This document shows, piece by piece, positions 43,448 to 52,304 of a stretch of 64,000 nt of DNA. Source of the DNA: JADFXI01 sp963784135 (lineage in GTDB: Bacteria; Nitrospirota; Thermodesulfovibrionia; Thermodesulfovibrionales; Dissulfurispiraceae); contig CAWAQG010000006.1 in NCBI GenBank assembly GCA_963784135.1, forward strand, positions 1 through 64,000. Reading direction: 5' to 3'. The position numbers and the translations under genes were made by a program. Below the pieces are notes generated by a model that was not told where the DNA came from, searched no databases, and was given only the letters and a program-made list of their open reading frames with translations. Each line of letters opens with the position of its first letter. Position 1 is the first letter of the stretch.

Positions 43448-45133
43448 GTGCCGTTTAATACCATTCCAATAAAAGATTTTGCCGGCAGAGAAAGCGAACT
43501 GGGATATTTAAAGCGTTTTGCCGGCTTCAGAGAAAATGCCATTGCAGGCAATATCCTGCTTGAAGGCGCGCGTGGCATAGGCAAGACTGAACTTATAAAG
43601 CAGGCATACCGCATTGTTTTCCTGGAGGAAAAAAATATTGTCCCCTTTTATTACCTGTTCCGGAGGGGGACATTGAAGGCCGCCCATTTTGCAAAAGATT
43701 ATTTTACGCGCTTTGTGAGGCAATACCTTGCATATCTTAAGAAAGACCCCCCCTTTATGGATGCAATGGGCACCTCTCTGACACGGCTTATTCCGGTGAT
43801 TGCTTCGCTCAGGGTTGAATGGATGATCGATCTTATCGAGGATTTTCAGGAACAGGTGAAAAGCGGCGATCTCTACGGCCAGATACTTGCAGCCATTTCG
43901 GCGCCCGTCACCGCGGCGCGCAAGAGCGGAAGACCGGTATTCATTATGCTCGATGATTTCCATATGGCTACCCACCTCTACGAAACAAGTCCGGGTGATG
44001 TCCCGGGTTTGATAACTCTCTTTGAGAGTTCGATGAAGACCTGTATTTGTCCGCATGTGCTGACAGGCTCGCCCGAGGGAGTTCTCGAGACAATCTTTAC
44101 CGACAACTCCTTCAGGGGCAAGGCGGAGAGGATGTTCCTTGGGCAACTCCCTGAGGACAGCGCCTATTCCCTTTTTAAGTCATACTGCGACAAGCTCGAA
44201 ATAAAGGGCGATAAGAAGGTCGCGCTTAAATTCCTGAGGGTCCTTGGCGGCAACCCTCTTTATATCAGGAATATGGTGCGTACTTTATGGAAGATGCAGA
44301 GAAGGGAAATCACCGAACGCGATCTGTGGGAGAGTTACAGTTTCGAAGTTTCCGAAGGAGAGACCGCATTTTACTGGTCGTCTATAATGGGAGAGTTTAT
44401 CAGTGACGCGGGACAGAGGAGAACAGGTATTGAACTGCTTATGCACTCGATTAAATCAAACAGCGAGTTTCATGGCACTGAACGACTCGCAAAAATAGTC
44501 GGCATGCCTGAATCTTCAGTCTTATCCGTGCTCGGAGCGCTGCAGCTGGCCGGCATTGTCCAGGGAGGGGACAAAATAAGGCATTTGAAGGACAATGTGC
44601 TGCAGGATTTCATACAGAGCCTTTATATGAGAGAGGTGGAAGGGACAAAGGCACAGCGGATACAGGAGCTGATTGAGGCCAAGTATTCCTCGATGTCCGG
44701 CAATGTCCCATCCTCTTTTGAGCTGGTGATTCCGATGGCCTCCGATGCGGAGCTCGTCGCGGCAAAAGCTATTGAGCAGATAGGCAGGAATATCAACCTC
44801 GCCCCCGATGTGATCAACCATCTCCAGCTCGCGCTTATCGAATCGTGTATCAATGCAATGGAACACAGCGGGAGTTACGACAAGAAGGTTTTCCTTAAAT
44901 TCACTGTGGCTGCGGAAAGAATCGAGATAATCATTGAAAGCCCTGGCAAGTTTTTTGACGTTGAAGCCGTTGAAGGGCTTTCAGTTGATGAGAAGTTCCA
45001 TTCAGAGCATAAAAGGGGCTGGGGTCTGAAGCTCATGCGCACAATTATGGACGAGGTCAGGGTAGAGAGAATAGGTGACAGGACAAGGGTAATCCTTATA
45101 AAAAATATCAAACCTAATGAGGTGCCTGGATGA
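43448..45133 (+). CDS. P-loop ATPase fused to RsbW-like anti-sigma/HATPase domain
   Basis: 561 residues. The N-terminal two-thirds is an AAA/STAND-like ATPase: FAGRESELGYLKRF, Walker A EGARGIGKTELIKQ near residue 40, Walker B VFIMLDDFHMA, then a helical and winged-helix region. From about residue 420 it is a histidine-kinase-type ATPase of the RsbW class (LQLALIESCINAMEHSG N-box, KRGWGLKLMRTIMDEV G2 box); the G1 box is altered (ESPGKFFDVE). A GTG start is used. It overlaps a STAS gene by four bases, suggesting partner switching with an NTPase-gated kinase. The target is unknown. Confidence 0.85.
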   Translation: MPFNTIPIKDFAGRESELGYLKRFAGFRENAIAGNILLEGARGIGKTELIKQAYRIVFLEEKNIVPFYYLFRRGTLKAAHFAKDYFTRFVRQYLAYLKKDPPFMDAMGTSLTRLIPVIASLRVEWMIDLIEDFQEQVKSGDLYGQILAAISAPVTAARKSGRPVFIMLDDFHMATHLYETSPGDVPGLITLFESSMKTCICPHVLTGSPEGVLETIFTDNSFRGKAERMFLGQLPEDSAYSLFKSYCDKLEIKGDKKVALKFLRVLGGNPLYIRNMVRTLWKMQRREITERDLWESYSFEVSEGETAFYWSSIMGEFISDAGQRRTGIELLMHSIKSNSEFHGTERLAKIVGMPESSVLSVLGALQLAGIVQGGDKIRHLKDNVLQDFIQSLYMREVEGTKAQRIQELIEAKYSSMSGNVPSSFELVIPMASDAELVAAKAIEQIGRNINLAPDVINHLQLALIESCINAMEHSGSYDKKVFLKFTVAAERIEIIIESPGKFFDVEAVEGLSVDEKFHSEHKRGWGLKLMRTIMDEVRVERIGDRTRVILIKNIKPNEVPG

Positions 45134-45495
45134 GTGCAACGAACTTTAAAGTGACTTCAAAGCGGGTCGGGGATGTGGCGGTCCTATACCCGCACGGGTA
45201 TTTAAACAATATTGCCGGCGAGGACCTTGTGCGGGAATGCAACACCTGCCTTGAAGACAGGGTCAGGAAAGTTGTCCTGAACTTCAGTGAAACCGATTTT
45301 ATCAACAGTATCGGAATTTCGCTGCTGCTGGGCATTATCGAAAAAATGAAAGATGCCGGAGGCACGCTCTGCTTTACGAATCTCAGCAAGGCATATCTCG
45401 ATACTTTTGAGATGCTCGGTCTTGCTGTATACATGCGTATCTTTCCGGAAGAAACCGAGGCCGTGAGCTATTTGAACGACGTAAAGACAGCATGA
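45130..45495 (+). CDS. STAS-domain anti-anti-sigma factor
   Basis: 121 residues of the SpoIIAA/RsbV type: VAVLYPHGYLNNIAGEDLV, then VVLNFSETDFINSIGISLLLGI, where serine in the NSIGIS segment corresponds to the phospho-acceptor position. It would be phosphorylated by, and bind, the fused RsbW-like domain encoded just upstream (ATGA overlap), and it overlaps the next gene by four bases. Confidence 0.9.
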   Translation: MSATNFKVTSKRVGDVAVLYPHGYLNNIAGEDLVRECNTCLEDRVRKVVLNFSETDFINSIGISLLLGIIEKMKDAGGTLCFTNLSKAYLDTFEMLGLAVYMRIFPEETEAVSYLNDVKTA

Positions 45496-46712
45496 ATTTA
45501 GAGCTGAAAAGGGCGCTGTATAATATCACCTCGCTGGCGGACCTGGGGCACGAAGTTACCTCGTCAGACAATTTTACGGTAAAAGTCCGGTCACTGCTCT
45601 ATGTAATAATGGGGACCTTTCTTGCAGGCAAGGGTGCTATATTGCTGCATGAAAGGGACAGGGGCCTGATTGTCCCTGTAGCGCACAAGGGCATTGATGA
45701 GACGGGACATCTGGAACTGGCTGTCAGTCCTGAGAGTCTGCTGCTTATGAAGAACGGGACCTTCGGACCGGGCAGCGGGGACACTCCTGCACTGCCTCTG
45801 CCGTACAGAAATATGCTGGACCGGACCGGCACGGCGATATTTGTGCCTCTGTGGGTCCGGGATGAGTTCATCGGCGCCATTGTCCTGGGACGCAAGTTTA
45901 CCTCGGAGCCGTACAGCCCGGATGATTTCGAACTTTTAGGGATTATCGCAAATCAGATCGCCATCACGCTCAATAACCATGCGCTTTTTACGCGCCTTTC
46001 CGAACAGCTCGCAGAGAACCGCAGGCTGTATGAAGAAATGAGACGCATATACCATGACACCCTGCAGGCATTTGCCGCCGCCATCGACGCGAAGGACGGC
46101 TACACGAAGCACCATTCCCAGAGGGTCGCCAAATATTCCGTTGCCATCGCGAGGGAACTCGGCTGGAACGAATCCGATACCGAAGGCATTTATATCGCAG
46201 GTTTTCTGCACGATGTCGGGAAGATCGTTATAAACGGTGATCTGCTGAACAAAAAGGAGCCGTTGACCGAACAGGAGTTGTTCGAACTGAGGAACCACCC
46301 TTCGTTGTCATATAATATAATCTCGAAAATTAAATTCCCATGGAAGGATGTAGTAGGCATGATACGGCACCACCATGAGCGTTTTGACGGCAGGGGATAT
46401 CCTGATGCGGTAACGGGGGAACATTTGAGTGAAGGCGCAAGGATACTGACTCTTGCCGATTCTTTTGATGCCATGACTTCGAACCGGCCCTATCGGAACG
46501 GTATGGGCCTCAAGGGCGCGCTCGAAGAGCTGAGAAAATGCCGCGATGCGCAATTCGACGGCAAAGTCGTTGCCGCTTTATGCAGGGTCCTCGAAAAAGA
46601 AATCAGCGGCGAACTTCCTGAACCTGATATCCTGCCCCATCTCGACCGTGATTTTGACCCCTCTATCATAGCGGAGCTGCTCGAAGTGCTTACAGAGGAA
46701 CTTTCCAGCTGA
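45492..46712 (+). CDS. GAF and HD-GYP domain c-di-GMP phosphodiesterase
   Basis: 406 residues. A GAF domain (about 20-165) is followed by a short coiled coil and an HD-GYP domain with HHSQRVAKYSVAIARE, FLHDVGKI (HD), HHHERFDGRGYPD (GYP) and LADSFDAMTSNRPYR. All metal and catalytic residues of an active c-di-GMP phosphodiesterase appear present. As the third gene of the operon it is a candidate output or modifier of the partner switch, and it ties the locus to c-di-GMP signalling, as does the riboswitch at 15083. Confidence 0.93.
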   Translation: MNLELKRALYNITSLADLGHEVTSSDNFTVKVRSLLYVIMGTFLAGKGAILLHERDRGLIVPVAHKGIDETGHLELAVSPESLLLMKNGTFGPGSGDTPALPLPYRNMLDRTGTAIFVPLWVRDEFIGAIVLGRKFTSEPYSPDDFELLGIIANQIAITLNNHALFTRLSEQLAENRRLYEEMRRIYHDTLQAFAAAIDAKDGYTKHHSQRVAKYSVAIARELGWNESDTEGIYIAGFLHDVGKIVINGDLLNKKEPLTEQELFELRNHPSLSYNIISKIKFPWKDVVGMIRHHHERFDGRGYPDAVTGEHLSEGARILTLADSFDAMTSNRPYRNGMGLKGALEELRKCRDAQFDGKVVAALCRVLEKEISGELPEPDILPHLDRDFDPSIIAELLEVLTEELSS

Positions 46713-47124
46713 CCCTGCCGCTGTTCGGCAAGGGCCGGGCGCTTATTATAAGAGTTCTCCCAATAATTAAGGCTTGATAGACATAACCATGTAAAAGAAA
46801 AGGGAATATTAGATTTAAGAAGTGGGCGTTATTGGTTTTAAAAAATGATGGAACTTTTTGAGAGTAACAGAGCTAATCCCCCCTTAAGACCTGCGGGGAC
46901 AGGAATATAAGCCGTTATTGCACCCCAGAAAGTCTTCGACTTTCCGGGGACCCCGTCATTCCCGCGAAGGCGGGAATGACGGACAAAGAACCCAGGGAAA
47001 TGGGGGAACTCTTGGTTATTCAGGTTGTAGTGACTATTCATAAAGAGTATAATAACAGTTATAAAAAGGCCCCGTGGAAACTTTGTCGACAAGTCAGTAT
47101 GCGGGGCCGGGAAAGGGGTCCGCA
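46713..47124. other. Intergenic region with hairpin repeats
   Basis: No gene is supported. Two short hairpins occur: GAAAGTC-TT-CGACTTTC (about 46929-46945) and GTCATTCCCGC-GAAG-GCGGGAATGAC (46955-46980). The latter shares its outer part with the element at 33502. The upstream GTG at 47074, in frame with the nuclease gene, is not favoured as a start. Confidence 0.55.
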
Positions 47125-47907
47125 GTGATACGCCACACATTCTCGCTGCTCAACGGGATAGGAGAGAAGCTTGAGCGCACGATATGGAAAAAGAAGATAC
47201 TTACCTGGGATGACTTTTGCAAGAGTGCGGAAATAGAGGGGATCAGCCCTGAAAGAAAAAGGATTTATGATGATCAGCTGACCCAGGCATCGATGGAACT
47301 CAGCGTGGGGAATACCGAGTATTTTGCCAGGATAATGAAACGCAGGGAGCACTGGAGGCTTTTCGATGTTTTTAAGGACGGGGCGGTCTGCCTTGATATC
47401 GAAACCAATGGTTATCAGCCTGACCACGGCGGCTATGTCACGGTTGTAGGCCTATATGACGGCTATGAATGGCACCCGCTGATACGAGGGGAAAATTTGA
47501 CGGCGGAGAGCCTTAACAGCGCATTGAAAGGTTACAAGTGCCTGGTGACATTCTACGGCGCTGCCTTTGATGTCCCGTTTCTTCTGCGGTCATTTCCAGG
47601 GGTCAGGTTTGACATCCCTCATTTCGACCTCTGCTTTGCAGCCAGGAAGCTCGAGATCAACGGAGGGTTGAAAAAGCTCGAGACTTTGTTCGGCATCGAA
47701 AGGGATGATGTTGTCAAGGGCATGAACGGTTACGACGCCGTTAAATTATGGGAGCAGGTAAGAAAAGGGAGTATGGAGGCAAGGGAACTGCTGCTGATGT
47801 ACAATAAGGAAGATACGATGAACCTGTTGAAACTCGCCGGTATTTTATACCAGCGGTTAAAAAACGCGACAGGAATAGAGGAATTTATAGCCTGTGGATG
47901 CGCTTAA
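47125..47907 (+). CDS. RNase H-like 3'-5' exonuclease, YprB type
   Basis: 260 residues. The C-terminal two-thirds has the YprB/RNase H-like fold with DEDD-type acidic residues: VCLDIETNG (Asp-x-Glu), FYGAAFDVPFLLRSF (Asp) and MYNKEDTMNLLKLA (Asp). The N-terminus (IRHTFSLLNGIGEKLERTIWKKKILTWDDF) is a helix-hairpin-helix-like region seen in this family. The GTG at 47125 is chosen for AAAGGGG six bases upstream. It overlaps xerD by 14 bases. Nucleic acid substrate unknown. Confidence 0.82.
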   Translation: MIRHTFSLLNGIGEKLERTIWKKKILTWDDFCKSAEIEGISPERKRIYDDQLTQASMELSVGNTEYFARIMKRREHWRLFDVFKDGAVCLDIETNGYQPDHGGYVTVVGLYDGYEWHPLIRGENLTAESLNSALKGYKCLVTFYGAAFDVPFLLRSFPGVRFDIPHFDLCFAARKLEINGGLKKLETLFGIERDDVVKGMNGYDAVKLWEQVRKGSMEARELLLMYNKEDTMNLLKLAGILYQRLKNATGIEEFIACGCA

Positions 47908-48826
47908 CAACGGCAAAGGGTTTGAGGGAAAGCGGGCGGCGCCTGCCCGCCGTCCTTTGCTGGAACAGTTTGTCGCGTACCTGTCCACGGAAAAGGGGTT
48001 GTCAGCTAATACAGTGGCGTCGTATTCGCTGGACTTGCAGTCCTTCGGCAGCTTTTTGTCGGAGCTCGGCCTGGATTACACATCTTTCACCAGGGATGAC
48101 ATCGTCAATTACATCGGCAGGCTGAAAGACAGCGGCCATTCTCCAGCGAGTATCTGCAGGTTTATTTCCTCGATAAGAGGGCTTTGCAGGTATATGGTTG
48201 TTGAAAAAATAATTGACGATAACCCTTCTGAAACTTTGAGAACTCCGCGCCAATGGGAAAGGCTGCCCAAGGCCTTGAGCATGGAAGATACGAAGAGACT
48301 GCTGGACGCAGAAGTAAAAAGCAGCATGTTTGTCAGGGATGCCGCGATACTGGAGTTGCTTTATGCTTCGGGGTTGAGAGTCAGCGAGGTGCTTACTATC
48401 AAGATCAATGATATAAATTTTGAAGGGGGTTTTTTGCGGGTAATGGGCAAGGGCTCCAGGGAACGGGTAGTGCCTATGAATCACAGGGCTTCGGAAAGGA
48501 TAAAAAAATACATGGCTGAACTCAGGCCGGGGCTGCTCAATGGCAGGCAGTCTCCCTATCTTTTTCTGACCGGCAGGGGGAAGCCTATGACAAGGCAGAG
48601 GTTCTGGCAGGCACTGAAAAGCTTTGCCGGCAGTGCTGATTTAAAACTGACGCCGCATATGCTCAGGCATTCTTTTGCGACACACCTTCTGGACGGCGGG
48701 GCCGACCTGCGTTCTGTGCAGAAGATGCTCGGGCATTCTGATATAGCTACGACGCAGATTTATACAAAGGTGTCATCCGACAGAATTAAAAAAGTATACC
48801 AGGAGCATCATCCCAGGGCAAAGTAG
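47894..48826 (+). CDS. xerD: Tyrosine recombinase XerC/XerD
   Basis: 310 residues. A SAM-like N-terminal domain (LEQFVAYLSTEKGLSANTVASY) precedes the catalytic domain with Arg in ASGLRVSEVL, Lys in MGKGSRERVVP, HMLRHSFATHLL, LGHSDIATTQIYTKV (His and nucleophile Tyr). It resolves chromosome dimers at dif. The length is typical. No dif-like site was found nearby. Confidence 0.93.
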   Translation: MDALNNGKGFEGKRAAPARRPLLEQFVAYLSTEKGLSANTVASYSLDLQSFGSFLSELGLDYTSFTRDDIVNYIGRLKDSGHSPASICRFISSIRGLCRYMVVEKIIDDNPSETLRTPRQWERLPKALSMEDTKRLLDAEVKSSMFVRDAAILELLYASGLRVSEVLTIKINDINFEGGFLRVMGKGSRERVVPMNHRASERIKKYMAELRPGLLNGRQSPYLFLTGRGKPMTRQRFWQALKSFAGSADLKLTPHMLRHSFATHLLDGGADLRSVQKMLGHSDIATTQIYTKVSSDRIKKVYQEHHPRAK

Positions 48827-48901
48827 CGCAAAAAAAAGTCCGGGAAAGCGTTTTTATTTATTTGTTCTCATTTTTTAATTTTTAATGGAGGGGAGACTAT
48901 T

Positions 48902-51352
48902 ATGCCTGAACCGCTAAAACCTGAAGAACTTTATAAGTGCTGTGATGTTGTGCCCTTCAATTTTGGCACGTCGGAGAAGTTAGAGGAACTTGTCGGAACT
49001 ATCGGCCAGGAAAAGGCCCTGCAGGCCCTGGATTTCGGCCTCAGTCTGAACAGCGAGGGGTTTAATATCTTTGCCATGGGCGAAGACGGCACCGGCAAGA
49101 TGAGGACGGTCAAAACACTCTTGACCGAGCGTGCGGCACATGAAAAGATACCTCCTGACTGGTGCTACGTATACAACTTTAAGAACCCTGATTATCCGCT
49201 TGCCATATCACTTGAGCCCGGCAGTGGTGCGCTTTTTCAGAATGACATGAGTGAGCTTATAAAGGTATTGAGGGATGAGATACCCAAAGCATTTGATTCC
49301 AAGGAATACGGAAAGCAGAGGGGCAGGATTATAGAAGAGTTCCAGCAGAAACAGAAGGCACTCTTTGCCGGGCTGGAAGAAGAAGCGCAGTCCAAGGGGT
49401 TTGCCATAAGGAAATCAGTGTCGGGTCTGATGATCGTCCCCGTAAAAAAGAGCGGCGAACCGCTGACAGAAGAAGAATTTGCCGCCCTGGATGAAAAGAC
49501 AAAGAGCAAGGTTGAAGAGACGGGCAAGGCATTGCAGGAGAAGCTGGACGATGTCGTCAGGGCGGTCCGGGAGGCGGAAAAGCTGGTAAAGGAGATGCTT
49601 GCAAAGCTCGAAAGGGAGATTGCACTGGGGTCGGTAGGACACCTTATCGAGGACCTCAAGAAAAAATACGCCAATCACGAAAAGATAACGGAATACCTTA
49701 ACGTGGTGCAGGAAGATATCCTTGCTCATCTTGACGATTTCAAGCCTGCTGAAGAGCAGACCCCGCAGCTGCCTTTTATGAGCATGCCCAGGCAGGAGAT
49801 GTCTTTTGTCAGATATGCGGTGAATGTGTTCGTAAATAACGGCGAGACCAAAGGGGCGCCTGTTGTTTTTGAGAGCAATCCCACCTTCCTGAACCTCTTC
49901 GGCAGAATGGAGTACAAGGTGCAGTACGGTATGGCGTCAACCGATTTTTCATTGATCAAGGCGGGATCGCTGCATAAAGCTAACGATGGATATATCGTGA
50001 TAAATGTTATAGACCTTTTGAAGAACATCTTCTCTTATGACTCTCTGAAACGGGCATTAAGGATGAAGGAGATCAAAATGGAGGACGTATGGGAGCAGTA
50101 CCGGTTGGTGAGCACCGCGGGCATGAAGCCGGAACCGCTGCCGCTGAACGTAAAGGTAATCTTTATCGGCAACCCCTATGTCTACTATCTGCTTTACAAC
50201 CTTGACAATGAATACAGGGAACTCTTTAAAGTCAAGGCGGATTTCGACAACAGAATGCTGAGAACAAAAGAGAACATGGGCAAATATGCTCTTTTTATTG
50301 CCGGCTGCCAGAAAGAGGAGAAACTTACACCTTTCGACCCGAGCGGCATGGCAAAGATCATTGAATACGGATCAAGGCTCGCCGGACATCAGGAGAAGCT
50401 TTCCACGCAGTTCAGCTATATAGCAGACCTGATTCGCGAATCACATTATTGGGCAAAAAAAATGGGCAGCGGTCTGGTCCTCGGCGAACATGTGGTGAAG
50501 GCCATCGATGAGAAAACGCTGAGGGTCAACAGGATTGAGGAGCGGATCAGGGAGGCCACGCTGGAGGACACGCTGATCGTCAACACCTCGGGAGAAAAGG
50601 TCGGGCAGGTGAACGGGCTTGCGGTGCTTTCCATGGGTGATTATGCCTTCGGCAAGCCCTCGAGGATAACCGCCCTTACTTATATAGGGAAAGCGGGGGT
50701 GGTAAATATAGAGCGTGAGACGAAAATGAGCGGGAAGATCCACGAAAAGGCGATTATGATAATATCCGGCTATCTTGGAAGCAAATATGCGGCCAGGAAG
50801 CCTATCAGCCTCTCCGCTTCCATCACATTTGAGCAGCTCTATGAGATGATAGAGGGAGACAGCGCCACCTGCGCGGAACTCTATGCTCTGCTCAGCAGTA
50901 TAGCAGGCGTCCCTTTGAAGCAGGGCTTTGCCGTGACCGGCTCAATGGACCAAAACGGGGATGTGCAGCCCATCGGCGGCGTTAATGAGAAGATAGAAGG
51001 TTTTTTTGACCTCTGTAAATTAAGGGGACTGAACGGCGGACATGGCGTGATAATCCCGAGGAGAAACGTTAAAAACCTGATGCTTAGACAGGAAGTGGTC
51101 GATGCGGTGAAAGACGGCAGGTTCGTTATATATCCCATTGACAAGGTTGAAGAGGGACTGGAGATCCTGACCGGGATGAAAGCCGGGGAAATGAGCAGTG
51201 ACGGTACATATCCGGAAGGGACTGTCAATTACCTCATAATGAAACGTCTTGGGGAAATTGCAGAGGCGATGGAGAAAAAGAAAGAGCGGGAACGCGAGAC
51301 GGACAATGAAACGGCCGCTCTCAAGCCTGAAAGTGATCAGGGTCCGGACTGA
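48902..51352 (+). CDS. Lon-related ATP-dependent protease
   Basis: 816 residues of the Lon-like group distinct from classical LonA. The N-terminus has a P-loop variant (GEDGTGKMRTVKTLL near residue 60), a long coiled-coil insertion (about 130-270), and a second ATPase region. The C-terminal Lon protease domain carries the Ser-Lys dyad in EGDSATCAEL (Ser about 653) and GGVNEKIEGFFD (Lys about 696). It likely degrades damaged or regulatory proteins. GGAGGGGAG lies upstream of the start. Confidence 0.92.
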   Translation: MPEPLKPEELYKCCDVVPFNFGTSEKLEELVGTIGQEKALQALDFGLSLNSEGFNIFAMGEDGTGKMRTVKTLLTERAAHEKIPPDWCYVYNFKNPDYPLAISLEPGSGALFQNDMSELIKVLRDEIPKAFDSKEYGKQRGRIIEEFQQKQKALFAGLEEEAQSKGFAIRKSVSGLMIVPVKKSGEPLTEEEFAALDEKTKSKVEETGKALQEKLDDVVRAVREAEKLVKEMLAKLEREIALGSVGHLIEDLKKKYANHEKITEYLNVVQEDILAHLDDFKPAEEQTPQLPFMSMPRQEMSFVRYAVNVFVNNGETKGAPVVFESNPTFLNLFGRMEYKVQYGMASTDFSLIKAGSLHKANDGYIVINVIDLLKNIFSYDSLKRALRMKEIKMEDVWEQYRLVSTAGMKPEPLPLNVKVIFIGNPYVYYLLYNLDNEYRELFKVKADFDNRMLRTKENMGKYALFIAGCQKEEKLTPFDPSGMAKIIEYGSRLAGHQEKLSTQFSYIADLIRESHYWAKKMGSGLVLGEHVVKAIDEKTLRVNRIEERIREATLEDTLIVNTSGEKVGQVNGLAVLSMGDYAFGKPSRITALTYIGKAGVVNIERETKMSGKIHEKAIMIISGYLGSKYAARKPISLSASITFEQLYEMIEGDSATCAELYALLSSIAGVPLKQGFAVTGSMDQNGDVQPIGGVNEKIEGFFDLCKLRGLNGGHGVIIPRRNVKNLMLRQEVVDAVKDGRFVIYPIDKVEEGLEILTGMKAGEMSSDGTYPEGTVNYLIMKRLGEIAEAMEKKKERERETDNETAALKPESDQGPD

Positions 51353-51363
51353 TAAGCATCTTA

Positions 51364-52263
51364 ATGAAACGCCTCATCTGGCTTCTGGAAGCGGTGATTG
51401 TTCTTGTGCTGTCTTTCCCTTTCGCCGTGCTTCCATGCAAATATGCTCTTAAAACAGGTGGATTCCTGGGCCTTTTGCTTTTTTATGCATGGTCAGGAAG
51501 GCGCAGGATTGCGATCGAAAATATCGAGAAATCGGTACGGTCAGGAGCGCTTCCGGTTTCAGGTCCGGCTGAAAAGATTGCGAGAGAAACTTTTATCAAT
51601 TTAGGTAAGTCCCTCACAGAAGTGGTGAGGATTTATTATGGCTTGGGTGACAGTCTGATTCACAATGTTGTAGTTAAGGGAGAAGATCATTACATTGCCG
51701 CAAAAGCGAAAGGGAAGGGAATTATAATTGTTACCGGCCACTGCGGCAACTGGGAATTGACGGCCCTGGCGTTCGGTGTTAAGGTATCACCAGGCTCAGG
51801 AGTGGCGCGGGCACTGGATAACCCTTATATCAACGCTATGATTGCTAAGATAAGGTCCCGGTACGGCAACAGCCTTATCTATAAAAAGGGGGCCTTGAAA
51901 GCGATACTTTCATGCTTGAAAAAGGGAGGCGTGGTAAGTATCCTGATGGACCAGGCAGTTCTGCGTGAGGAGGGTTTCATTATAGACTTTCTCGGCAGGG
52001 GCGCCTGGACTACCAAGATGCCTGCCCTTATTGCCAGGAAGACCGGCGCTCCGGTTCTCCCGGTATTTATGAGCAGGGAAGGGACGCGGCATGTCATGAC
52101 TATATACCCTGAGGCGCCGTTAAACCGCGAAGAAATGTCTGAGAGCGCGCTGAAAGAGGACACGCAGCACTTGAGCAGTTATGTTGATGAATACATCAGA
52201 GAACACCCGACGGAATGGCTCTGGATACACAGACGGTGGAAAAGAACAAAAGATAGGCAATAG
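51364..52263 (+). CDS. lpxL: LpxL/HtrB-family lipid A acyltransferase
   Basis: 299 residues. One N-terminal hydrophobic segment, then the acyltransferase motif GHCGNWELTAL (His-x4-Glu type), SILMDQAV and a C-terminal EHPTEWLWIHRRWK typical of LpxL/HtrB. It transfers a secondary acyl chain to lipid A or a related lipid. The final residues (RQ, stop) are encoded by the heptamer array at 52255. Upstream of the mlaEFD genes, it fits an outer membrane lipid locus. Confidence 0.9.
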   Translation: MKRLIWLLEAVIVLVLSFPFAVLPCKYALKTGGFLGLLLFYAWSGRRRIAIENIEKSVRSGALPVSGPAEKIARETFINLGKSLTEVVRIYYGLGDSLIHNVVVKGEDHYIAAKAKGKGIIIVTGHCGNWELTALAFGVKVSPGSGVARALDNPYINAMIAKIRSRYGNSLIYKKGALKAILSCLKKGGVVSILMDQAVLREEGFIIDFLGRGAWTTKMPALIARKTGAPVLPVFMSREGTRHVMTIYPEAPLNREEMSESALKEDTQHLSSYVDEYIREHPTEWLWIHRRWKRTKDRQ

Positions 52264-52304
52264 GCAATAGGCAATAGGTTATGGGTTATAGGTTATAGGT
52301 TATG
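52255..52304 (+). repeat. Tandem heptamer array spanning a stop and a start codon
   Basis: Seven consecutive 7-base units: three AGGCAAT, AGGTTAT, GGGTTAT, two AGGTTAT, followed by GG. Unlike elements A-E there is no inverted arm. The acyltransferase stop (TAG) and the mlaE start (ATG at 52302) both lie in the array, and no Shine-Dalgarno sequence is present, so unit number sets the spacing and possibly translation of mlaE. Confidence 0.85.
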
